Shown in pieces: positions 1 through 5,449 of a stretch of 6,578 bases of DNA. Origin of the DNA: an uncultured Verrucomicrobia subdivision 3 bacterium (GTDB lineage Bacteria > Verrucomicrobiota > Verrucomicrobiae > Limisphaerales > CAMLLE01); NCBI GenBank assembly GCA_946480555.1, contig CAMLLE010000180.1:1-6578 (forward strand), read 5' to 3'. How positions within the stretch are numbered: the stretch's first letter is position 1; every line of letters starts with the position of its first letter. A program made the position numbers and the translations under genes. The notes beneath the pieces were generated by a model. The model was not told the origin of the DNA, made no database searches, and saw nothing but the letters and a program-made list of their open reading frames with translations.

Positions 1-324
1 GCGGATGTGTTCATTCTGCCCTCGCATCAGGAGAACTTCGGGATCGCCGTCGCCGAAGCACTCGCCTGCCGCGTTCCGGCGCTGATCTCCAACAAGGTGA
101 ACATCTGGCGTGAAATCGTGATGGACGCTGCTGGGTTTGCCGAAAACGACGACCTCGAAGGCACGGCTCAGCTGCTGCGACGCTGGGTGACGCTCGACGA
201 TGTGGAACGTGAACTGATGCGCTGCCGTGCGCGCGAGTGTTTTCTCAACCGTTTTGAAATCCACCAGGCGGCGCTGAGTCTGGTGCAGGTCATCCACGCT
301 TCCCGCACGCTCCCAAACACGTGA
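1..324 (+). CDS. GT4-family glycosyltransferase, C-terminal fragment (5' end outside window)
   Basis: This is the last 107 residues of a retaining glycosyltransferase of the GT4 (glycosyl transferases group 1) family; the frame is open from base 1, so the gene begins upstream. The visible part starts with ADVFILPSHQENFG and carries the family's EX7E motif (Glu11 and Glu19 of the fragment, with NFGIAVA between). This motif lies in the C-terminal Rossmann domain and binds the nucleotide-sugar donor. Downstream come the usual 'ALACRVPALIS' strand and a helical tail. Such enzymes add a sugar to a lipid-linked glycan on the cytoplasmic side of the inner membrane; donor and acceptor cannot be told from the fragment. 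The stop codon overlaps the next gene's start by four bases (GTGA), so the two are probably co-translated. The first in-frame GTG at base 7 lies within a conserved strand and is not a real start. Family assignment is secure; the exact sugar is unknown. Confidence 0.93.
   Translation, partial: ADVFILPSHQENFGIAVAEALACRVPALISNKVNIWREIVMDAAGFAENDDLEGTAQLLRRWVTLDDVERELMRCRARECFLNRFEIHQAALSLVQVIHASRTLPNT
321..324 (+). other. GTGA stop/start overlap
   Basis: The TGA stop of the GT4 gene (322-324) is interleaved with the GTG start of the acetyltransferase gene (321-323). Such four-base overlaps usually mean translational coupling by ribosome re-initiation. No Shine-Dalgarno sequence is visible upstream, which supports coupling as the way the second gene is started. 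Confidence 0.7.
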
Positions 325-953
325 ACACCATTCAAACACACACCGACGCTTTCACGAGCCCGAGTTTTTCGCTGTCGAACCGGCTGGCGCGCGTGATCTG
401 GAATCTCGTTTGCGCGCTGCTGTTCCGGCCCAGTCCCCGGCCGTTGCATGCGTGGCGCAGCCTTCTTCTCACGCTGTTTGGCGCGCGGCTGGGAACTGGA
501 TGCCACATCTATCCGCGAGCTGTGATCTGGGCGCCGTGGAACCTCGTGTGCGGATCGCAGGTCGGCGTTGCTGACGGGGCGATCCTTTACAACCAGGCGA
601 CGATCACCCTCGGCGATCGTTCTGTGATTTCCCAAGGAACGCATCTTTGCACCGGCTCACACGACTATGAAGATCCGGGGTTTCCGTTGTATGCAAAATC
701 GATCCGAATCGGAAATCACGCCTGGGTCGCCGCGGAATCATTCATTCATCCCGGTATCAGAATCGGTGACGGAACCGTGGTTGGCGCCCGGTCGGTCGTG
801 ACGAAGGATTTGCCGCCCTGGATGGTTTGCGCCGGAAATCCATGCAAGCCGATCAAGCGCCGCATTCTCCACGGCATGTCGTCCCAAAAGTCAGATGCAG
901 AGCAGTCGCAGACTCCGTCGATGGCCGCTCAACTGGGATCTGCAACCGTATGA
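321..953 (+). CDS. WcaF-like hexapeptide-repeat acetyltransferase
   Basis: This 210-residue protein belongs to the left-handed beta-helix (hexapeptide) acetyltransferases and most resembles the WcaF group ('putative colanic acid biosynthesis acetyltransferase'). It would transfer acetyl from acetyl-CoA to a hydroxyl of a sugar precursor in the cytoplasm. An N-terminal helical part (about residues 15-55, including 'SNRLARVIWNLVCALLF') precedes repeat coils from about residue 56 to 175, with typical triplets such as IYPRAVI, ITLGDRSVI, IRIGNHAWV and IRIGDGTVV. The likely catalytic base is His114 in 'TGSHDY', at the family's usual place, and 'AGNPCKPIKRR' closes the domain. About 28 Ser/Gln/Ala-rich residues follow and match nothing I recognise. 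The GTG start is chosen because it overlaps the upstream stop and gives the expected N-terminus. The product fits between two glycosyltransferases as a decoration enzyme. The exact sugar and position are unknown. Confidence 0.9.
   Translation: MNTIQTHTDAFTSPSFSLSNRLARVIWNLVCALLFRPSPRPLHAWRSLLLTLFGARLGTGCHIYPRAVIWAPWNLVCGSQVGVADGAILYNQATITLGDRSVISQGTHLCTGSHDYEDPGFPLYAKSIRIGNHAWVAAESFIHPGIRIGDGTVVGARSVVTKDLPPWMVCAGNPCKPIKRRILHGMSSQKSDAEQSQTPSMAAQLGSATV
950..953 (+). other. ATGA start/stop overlap
   Basis: The ATG of the GT2 gene (950-952) overlaps the TGA stop of the acetyltransferase (951-953). The GT2 frame stays open upstream to 827 inside the acetyltransferase, but that extension is Arg/Ser-rich and unlike the family. 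The overlap therefore decides the start at 950. No Shine-Dalgarno sequence precedes it. Confidence 0.7.
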
Positions 954-1870
954 ACTCAGCCCGCACTTCGTTGTCCCAGCCATTTGCCGGCAACCTCGCT
1001 CGAAACGGTATCGGGGCGCGCGCCGCTGTCGAACCCGTGACGCTGCCCGTGTCAGTGATCATTTTGACTCGCGACGAAGAGCATGATCTCCCGCGCTGCC
1101 TCGAATCACTCGACTGGTGCAGCGACATTCATGTCGTGGACAGCGGCAGCACCGATGCCACCGTGGAAGTTGCGCTAGCTGGCGGCGCAAAGGTGCGAAG
1201 CAACCCATTCGAGTCGTTTGGACGCCAGCGCAACTGGGCGCTGGACCATTGTCCGATCGAACATCCGTGGGTTCTTTTTCTGGATGCGGATGAAGCCGCG
1301 ACTCCGGAGTTTCTGCGTGCGGTTCGAATCGCCATCGAGCAGGCGCCGGAAAGTTGCGCCGGCTTTTATTGCTGCTGGAAACTGATCTTCTGCGGCCGGT
1401 GGCTGCGCCGTTGCGATTCATTTCCCAAGTGGCAATTCCGGCTGCTGCGGCTGGGCCGCGCCCAGTTCACTGATTTCGGTCACGGCCAGAAGGAAGGCGA
1501 AGTGGACGGAACGATCGATTACATCCGCACGCCTTACGATCACTTCGCGTTCAGCAAAGGCTTTCGCCATTGGGTGGACCGGCACAACAACTACTCGGAC
1601 CGCGAAGCCATGGCACGCGCCTGCAGCGGCGTGGATTTCCGGCGCGTCTTCTCCCGGCATCCCTCGCTGCGGAACCAGGCATTGAAGCCGCTGGTCAGCA
1701 AGATTCCCGGATGGCCCGCGTTCAGGTTTGTCTGGATGTATCTGACGAAACTCGGATTTCTTGAAGGCCGCCCCGGACTGATCTACTGCGCAGGGATCGC
1801 CTTCTACGAATTCCTGATCCGCACAAAAATCTACGAACTCAGAACCCAAGCCCATGCCAAAGAAGATTGA
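950..1870 (+). CDS. GT2-family glycosyltransferase, WaaE/KdtX-like
   Basis: This 306-residue inverting glycosyltransferase has the GT-A fold of family GT2 and resembles the WaaE/KdtX group, which adds glucose-type sugars to lipopolysaccharide core. The nucleotide-binding start 'VSVIILTRDEEHDLPRCLESL' lies at about residues 34-54, 'VDSGSTD' at 63-69, 'GRQRNWAL' at 91-98, and the metal-binding DXD as Asp112-Ala113-Asp114 in 'FLDADE'. The C-terminal part has an aromatic, basic character (for example 'FAFSKGFRHWVDRHNNYS') and a final hydrophobic segment (about 276-290) that probably sits at the membrane. Start 950 gives some 33 residues before the first strand, longer than usual; GTG at 1037 is an alternative, but the ATGA overlap favours 950. 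The 3' end overlaps the acyltransferase gene by 17 bases. The likely job is one sugar-addition step in building the lipid-linked repeat unit; the sugar cannot be read from the sequence. Confidence 0.92.
   Translation: MNSARTSLSQPFAGNLARNGIGARAAVEPVTLPVSVIILTRDEEHDLPRCLESLDWCSDIHVVDSGSTDATVEVALAGGAKVRSNPFESFGRQRNWALDHCPIEHPWVLFLDADEAATPEFLRAVRIAIEQAPESCAGFYCCWKLIFCGRWLRRCDSFPKWQFRLLRLGRAQFTDFGHGQKEGEVDGTIDYIRTPYDHFAFSKGFRHWVDRHNNYSDREAMARACSGVDFRRVFSRHPSLRNQALKPLVSKIPGWPAFRFVWMYLTKLGFLEGRPGLIYCAGIAFYEFLIRTKIYELRTQAHAKED
1854..1870 (+). other. 17-base overlap of the GT2 and acyltransferase genes
   Basis: The ATG of the membrane acyltransferase (1854) lies 17 bases before the end of the GT2 gene (TGA at 1868-1870), in a different frame. 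This points to one transcript and probable coupled translation. No strong ribosome binding site precedes the ATG. Confidence 0.6.
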
Positions 1871-2993
1871 ATTGGATGCGGAGCAGGTCGCGGTCGTGGA
1901 CGGTGTCCGCGCCGTGGCAGTGCTGGTGGTGATTGCCTTGCATTGGAAAAATGTCTTCCTCGGTTCTGGTGGACCGCTGGCGGCCTTGACCACGCCAGGT
2001 GCCGGCGGCGTGATCATCTTCTTCGTGGTGTCCGGCCTGTGCATCACACTGTCGAAAAAGGCCGGTGAAAGCTGGCGCGGATTTTATCTGCGACGCGTGT
2101 TTCGGCTGCTCCCGGCGTGCTGGATTTCGCTGCTGCTCTATCTGCTCGTGCTGAAGCTCGGCTGGGACAAAACCATTTCCGGCCGCGACTGGCTCTCAAG
2201 TTTTCTCATCATTCCCAACTGGCTGGGACAGGCAACCGTTGACGGTTGGGAACGGCCGGCCGCGGAACTGAATCCCGTGTTGTGGTCACTGCAAACCGAG
2301 ATCGAGCTTTACCTGTTGTTCCCGCTCTCCCTCTGGCTGTTTCACGCGTTCTCGAAACGAGCGTTCCTGACCATAACCGGTGCAGTGACGCTGATCGCGT
2401 GGGCAGCATGGCTGGCGCTGCGCGAAAGCTTCACCTACTTTCCGCCGTTCCCCGCGCTCTGCCACTGGTTCGTCTGGAACCTCGGACTCTATCTCTGTTT
2501 CGACGAAGTGAAAAATGAGCACTCCAAGGCGAAGTGGCTGGCGCTGGGCCTCGGCGGACTCGCCATGGGTGCGCTGCTGATTCTGATGCGAAATGGCTAC
2601 CGGTCGAATCTGTTCAGCGGCTGGTATGTCTTCACGGGTGTGGGAACGTTCCTTTTCCTGCGCTGGGCCCTGGCGACCAAACCCGCGTGGCTCCGGCATG
2701 CAAGCATGGTGTTCATCGGCACGCGCAGCTACTCCCTCTATCTCAACCATTGGCCCGCAGCCATTCTGGCGGCGCTCATTTTCAACAGCAAACCAGTGGC
2801 GGCGCTGGCGGCGGTGGTTCTGATGATGCTCGTGACGGAACTGATGTATCGATGGATCGAAATACCCTTCATCGGAATTGGCAAACGAGTGGTGAAGGCG
2901 CTGGAAACCGGAAAAGCAAAACTTGCAGCAGCAGCTGTAACAGCAGAGGTCGCGATCCCCGCCAGTCCGGAAGTGGCTGCACCGAAAGCATGA
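1854..2993 (+). CDS. OafA-like membrane acyltransferase (acyltransferase family 3)
   Basis: This 379-residue polytopic inner-membrane protein belongs to acyltransferase family 3, whose members (OafA, Oac, NodX, ExoZ) O-acylate surface polysaccharides. The N-terminus 'VVDGVRAVAVLVVIALHW' contains the family's RX10H signature (Arg19 and His30). Next come 'GVIIFFVVSG' (52-61), the basic loop 'FYLRRVFRLLPA' (77-88), 'LWSLQTEIELYLLFP' (143-157) matching the family's WSLxxE motif with Glu149, and near the end 'SYSLYLNHWPA' (292-302). About ten hydrophobic segments are visible, the usual number. The last 25 or so residues are an Ala/Pro/Glu-rich tail without known function. There is no SGNH hydrolase domain, so acyl transfer to the acceptor probably depends on the membrane domain alone. 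Together with the WcaF-like enzyme it suggests two separate acylations. Substrate and acyl group (probably acetyl) are inferred. Confidence 0.93.
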   Translation: MPKKIELDAEQVAVVDGVRAVAVLVVIALHWKNVFLGSGGPLAALTTPGAGGVIIFFVVSGLCITLSKKAGESWRGFYLRRVFRLLPACWISLLLYLLVLKLGWDKTISGRDWLSSFLIIPNWLGQATVDGWERPAAELNPVLWSLQTEIELYLLFPLSLWLFHAFSKRAFLTITGAVTLIAWAAWLALRESFTYFPPFPALCHWFVWNLGLYLCFDEVKNEHSKAKWLALGLGGLAMGALLILMRNGYRSNLFSGWYVFTGVGTFLFLRWALATKPAWLRHASMVFIGTRSYSLYLNHWPAAILAALIFNSKPVAALAAVVLMMLVTELMYRWIEIPFIGIGKRVVKALETGKAKLAAAAVTAEVAIPASPEVAAPKA

Positions 2994-3025
2994 TCAACGT
3001 TGTGCCGTGATGTTCGCCCCTGTTC

Positions 3026-3427
3026 ATGCGCCTCCTTTCCGGGATTGCCGTTGGCATCTGTGTGGCCGGGCTGTTGTTCTTCAGCCTGAGACCAGCGCCT
3101 GTGAACGCAGGCCGGACGGCCGGCTTGCCGAAGCCAGTCGCGCGATGGCTCAATACGCACGATCACCTCGCAAACTTTCTGGCGTTCGCTGGATTGGGAA
3201 CGCTCGCGGCGTTCGCGACGCGAAGGAATATTCAGAAAAGAGGATCGGGCATATCGCGCCACGCCAGTGTTTTGGTCGCACTGGCGTTGCTCGCCGCCGC
3301 TTTGGAGATCACACAACTCTTTATCCCTGGCCGCGTCTGTGACCTGAAAGACATTCTGGCAGCCTGGTCAGCTCTGGTCCTGGTTTGGATCGGCACCTTG
3401 CTGCCTCCGCGCAAAGCGCGCCTTTGA
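3026..3427 (+). CDS. VanZ-like small membrane protein
   Basis: This 133-residue protein has the VanZ-like layout. An N-terminal membrane helix (about 5-20) ends in 'FSLRP', a second segment begins 'HDHLANFLAFAGLG' (45-58), and a third (about 80-95) runs into 'LEITQLFIPGRVCDLKDIL' (93-111), followed by a final helix (112-126). The conserved Glu94, Gln97, Arg103 and Asp109 fit the family's ExxQ...R...D pattern. The usual Asn and Gly after that Asp are replaced by Ala113 and Ala116. VanZ was named from a teicoplanin-resistance cluster, but most homologues have no known function and many lie in polysaccharide loci. The start at 3026 is the only ATG after the in-frame stop at 3008-3010; it lacks a Shine-Dalgarno sequence. 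The gene follows the acyltransferase by 32 bases. Family call is good; its role in EPS assembly is unknown. Confidence 0.85.
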   Translation: MRLLSGIAVGICVAGLLFFSLRPAPVNAGRTAGLPKPVARWLNTHDHLANFLAFAGLGTLAAFATRRNIQKRGSGISRHASVLVALALLAAALEITQLFIPGRVCDLKDILAAWSALVLVWIGTLLPPRKARL

Positions 3428-3492
3428 TTTTGTTCCCTGGTGTTTCGGCACCTGAGAGGAGTCGTTCAATCCAACCCGTTTGCATCGTTCCT
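3428..3492 (+). other. Longest intergenic gap, with an unpaired AGGAG-like sequence
   Basis: These 65 bases separate the VanZ-like gene from the WecG-like gene. They contain 'GAGAGGAG' (3454-3461), the best ribosome-binding-site match in the window, but the nearest ATG (3493) is about 31 bases farther on, too far for normal use. No clear -35/-10 pair and no hairpin with a T-run are visible. An internal promoter is possible but cannot be shown here. Confidence 0.35.
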
Positions 3493-4323
3493 ATGAAAAC
3501 ACTTTCCGCTGCTGCTCGTCGTTCATCCGCGAAATCCGCTTTGTCGCGCACAGCAGAGATCAACTATCGAAACATCCTTGGCGTGCGCTTCTTCATCGGT
3601 GACACACCTGCCGCAGTCGAATTGGGTGTGCGCTCCGGATTGGTGGTGGTTCCGGCTGCGCCCGCATTGATGGAGTTGGGCCGGGATCGTGAATACCGCG
3701 AAGCCCTTCAGCAGGCTGACCTCGCCATCACCGACAGCGGCTTGCTGGTGCTGCTATGGAACGCGATGAAGCTGGATCGCATTCATCGCGTTTCCGGCCT
3801 GGCCTACTTGCGCGCTCTGCTGCGACGACCGGAGTTCCGCGAACCGGGCAATGTCCTCTGGGTGATGCCTTCGTCCGATTCAATGATGAAGAACCTGGAG
3901 TGGCTGAACTCTGAAGGCTTCCCCACGCGGGAAGCGGATTGCTACGTCGCACCGAAGTATCCCGCCGGCAGGATCAACGACGACGCACTGGTGGAGATGA
4001 TCAACGAACGCAAGCCGCGGCACGTGATCATCGCATTGGGTGGCGGCGTGCAGGAAAAGCTCGGGTTGCATCTCAAGAAACGTTGCGCCACGCGTCCAGC
4101 CATTCACTGCATCGGAGCCGCGATCGGATTTCTGACCGGCGATCAGGTGAAGATTCCCCGCTGGGCGGACCAATGGGTTCTTGGATGGCTTTTCCGCTGT
4201 GCGGCGAATCCACGCCGATTCGTGCCGCGTTATGCCAAGGCCCTGCGGCTGCCGGTGGTTCTATGGCGTTACCACGACCGGATGCCCGAATTGATGGGTG
4301 AAACTTCACCTCAACGGAATTGA
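3493..4323 (+). CDS. WecG/TagA/CpsF-type (GT26) glycosyltransferase
   Basis: This 276-residue protein matches the GT26 family, which includes WecG (UDP-ManNAcA transferase) and TagA (UDP-ManNAc transferase). They add the second sugar to an undecaprenyl-linked sugar at the inner membrane. The family order is visible: 'NILGVRFFIGD' (27-37), 'REALQQADLAITDSG' (69-83) with Asp81 at the site of the family's catalytic Asp, 'RVSGLAYL' (99-106), 'VIIALGGGVQEKLG' (178-191) in place of the usual G-PKQE, 'IGAAIGFLTGD' (207-217), and the C-terminal 'WLFRCAANPRRFVPRYAKAL' (232-251), the part thought to dock on the membrane. The Thr/Asn motif normally seen after the second strand reads 'VVVPAAPAL', a clear departure. 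The frame is open back to 3385 inside the VanZ gene, but 3493 (MKTLSAAARR) is preferred because the extension overlaps VanZ and looks non-conserved. The donor sugar is unknown. Confidence 0.88.
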   Translation: MKTLSAAARRSSAKSALSRTAEINYRNILGVRFFIGDTPAAVELGVRSGLVVVPAAPALMELGRDREYREALQQADLAITDSGLLVLLWNAMKLDRIHRVSGLAYLRALLRRPEFREPGNVLWVMPSSDSMMKNLEWLNSEGFPTREADCYVAPKYPAGRINDDALVEMINERKPRHVIIALGGGVQEKLGLHLKKRCATRPAIHCIGAAIGFLTGDQVKIPRWADQWVLGWLFRCAANPRRFVPRYAKALRLPVVLWRYHDRMPELMGETSPQRN

Positions 4324-4325
4324 CC

Positions 4326-4748
4326 ATGCGGTTACTGTCGAGATTTCGAGAACTGAGCAGGACGGAGCGCGTGCTCTTCTTCCAAGCGCTGCTGCTCGTG
4401 CCGCTGGTGCGGATCGGCCTTTGGGTGCTGCCCTTCCGCGTGCTGCAGCGCTGGGTGGAGCGATTCCGGCAGAACCGTTCATCCACGCTGAATCGACGGC
4501 AGATTCGGCAGGTGGCGTGGGCAGTTGAAGCAGCGAGCCGGCGCATTCCCCGGGCCACGTGCCTTACACGGGGGCTCGCGACACAGATTCTTTTGGGACG
4601 GTTAGGTCAGTGCGCGGAATTGAAACTGGGCGTCGCCCGCAAGGCGAATGGCGAATTGGAGGCGCATGCCTGGGTGGAAGCACAGGGACGAATCATCACC
4701 GGGGATGCGGTGGAAGGTTTTCACCGCTACGTGCCACTTCGCAAGTAA
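4326..4748 (+). CDS. Stand-alone homologue of lasso-peptide B2 cysteine peptidase (transglutaminase-like)
   Basis: This 140-residue protein belongs to the lasso peptide biosynthesis B2 family (transglutaminase-like fold, Transglut_core3). In lasso pathways B2 cuts the leader from the precursor peptide. The catalytic triad is complete: Cys79 in 'ATCLTRGLATQILLGRLG', His114 in 'EAHAWVE' and Asp127 in 'ITGDAV'. The N-terminal helical part (1-75) with a hydrophobic 'FFQALLLVPLVRIGLWVLP' resembles the extra helices seen in this family. The ATG at 4326 lies two bases after the previous stop; a TTG at 4320 overlapping it as TTGA is an alternative adding two residues. No precursor peptide, B1 recognition protein (PqqD-like) or asparagine-synthetase-like cyclase is nearby, so a lasso product is not supported. 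Flanked by EPS genes, it probably acts on a different substrate. The family call is strong; the function is open. Confidence 0.85.
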   Translation: MRLLSRFRELSRTERVLFFQALLLVPLVRIGLWVLPFRVLQRWVERFRQNRSSTLNRRQIRQVAWAVEAASRRIPRATCLTRGLATQILLGRLGQCAELKLGVARKANGELEAHAWVEAQGRIITGDAVEGFHRYVPLRK

Positions 4749-4765
4749 CGCTTCGAGTCGCAAAT

Positions 4766-5443
4766 ATGAACATGAAACCTCATTCTGAACCTATTCTTAA
4801 TACCCGCATCCCGGCCGCGTGCATGGCCGTTATGCTGGCAGCCACCGTGTGCGCTGGAAGCGAGCTGGAACCGCCAGTCGCCGCGATCACTCACAGCAAC
4901 AGCCCGGTCACGCCGAACTCTCAGGTGACGCTCAGCCCGGGCGATGTGGTGAGCTTCCGCATTGCCGAAGATCAGACGCCCGCCGTTGTGTTAACCGTAA
5001 CGGACACCGGCGAAATGGAAGTGCCGTATATCGGCCGTGTCGCGGCGGCGAACAAGACCTGCCGGAAACTGGCGGAGGAAATCAAAGTCCGGCTCGAGGC
5101 GGAATATTATTACCACGCCACAGTGATGCTGGGGATCGATTCTCTCCGCCGTCCAAACACCGAACGCGCCTACATTACGGGCCAGGTACGGACCGCCGGA
5201 CCGGTGACATTGCCCGAGGGCGAAAAGATGACCGTGTCCGAGGCAGTGTTGAAGGCCGGTGGTTTTTCCGATTTCGCCGAGCGGCGACGCGTGAAGGTGA
5301 TGCGCGCCACAGAAAAGCCGGGCGTGGTGGAAACGTTGTATGTGGATGTGCTCGCCGTGTGGGAAAAGGGCCGCAAGGAAAAGGACGTGGAACTGAAACC
5401 GGGCGATCAAATCTTCGTTTCCAGCAAATTGATCAACTTCTGA
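4766..5443 (+). CDS. Short Wza-type polysaccharide export protein (Poly_export plus one SLBB domain)
   Basis: This 225-residue secreted protein has the core of the outer-membrane polysaccharide export family (Wza, KpsD, GumB). A signal peptide covers about residues 1-30 ('IPAACMAVMLAATVCA' followed by GSELEPP). It has a Cys at 29 but lacks a proper lipobox, so signal peptidase I cleavage is more likely than lipidation. The Poly_export domain follows at about 53-125 ('VTLSPGDVVSFRI', 'VTDTGEMEVPYIGRVAAANK'), then one SLBB domain at about 134-220 ('RAYITGQVRTAGPVTLPEG', 'LKAGGFSDFAERRRVKVMR', 'ELKPGDQIFVSSKLINF'). The protein ends directly after SLBB. E. coli Wza has about 379 residues with further SLBB copy and a C-terminal amphipathic helix that forms the outer-membrane pore; neither is present here. 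Start ATG 4766 (or 4772) is chosen because the upstream extension to 4559 overlaps the B2 gene and is not a signal peptide. It lies 17 bases after the B2 gene and six before the co-polymerase gene. Confidence 0.9.
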   Translation: MNMKPHSEPILNTRIPAACMAVMLAATVCAGSELEPPVAAITHSNSPVTPNSQVTLSPGDVVSFRIAEDQTPAVVLTVTDTGEMEVPYIGRVAAANKTCRKLAEEIKVRLEAEYYYHATVMLGIDSLRRPNTERAYITGQVRTAGPVTLPEGEKMTVSEAVLKAGGFSDFAERRRVKVMRATEKPGVVETLYVDVLAVWEKGRKEKDVELKPGDQIFVSSKLINF

Positions 5444-5449
5444 AGTCGT

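Noticed and set aside
827..949. N-terminal extension of the GT2 gene upstream of ATG 950
   Set aside because: It lies inside the acetyltransferase gene, is Arg/Ser-rich and has no family similarity; the ATGA overlap at 950 is a better start.
2233..2248. Inverted repeat CAACCG-TTGA-CGGTTG as a possible terminator or operator
   Set aside because: It is only a 6-base stem within the acyltransferase coding region, with no following T-run, so it is probably chance.
2534..3010. Alternative plus-strand frame overlapping the acyltransferase
   Set aside because: The translation is low complexity with many Gly, Ser, Arg and His residues and no family match, while the acyltransferase frame carries conserved motifs through the same bases.
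3026..3427. Glycopeptide resistance locus, based on the VanZ-like gene
   Set aside because: No vanA/H/X-type ligase, dehydrogenase or dipeptidase is present; the context is polysaccharide assembly.
3385..3492. N-terminal extension of the WecG-like gene
   Set aside because: It overlaps the end of the VanZ-like gene and covers the intergenic gap; the translated stretch is not like the start of the GT26 family.
4326..4748. A complete lasso-peptide biosynthesis cluster
   Set aside because: Only the B2-like gene is present. I found no short precursor with a Gly-start core and an acidic residue at ring position 7-9, no B1-like and no cyclase gene in the window.
4559..4765. N-terminal extension of the export gene
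   Set aside because: It runs through the B2-like gene in another frame, and it would place the signal peptide some 85 residues into the protein. ATG 4766 puts the signal peptide at the N-terminus.
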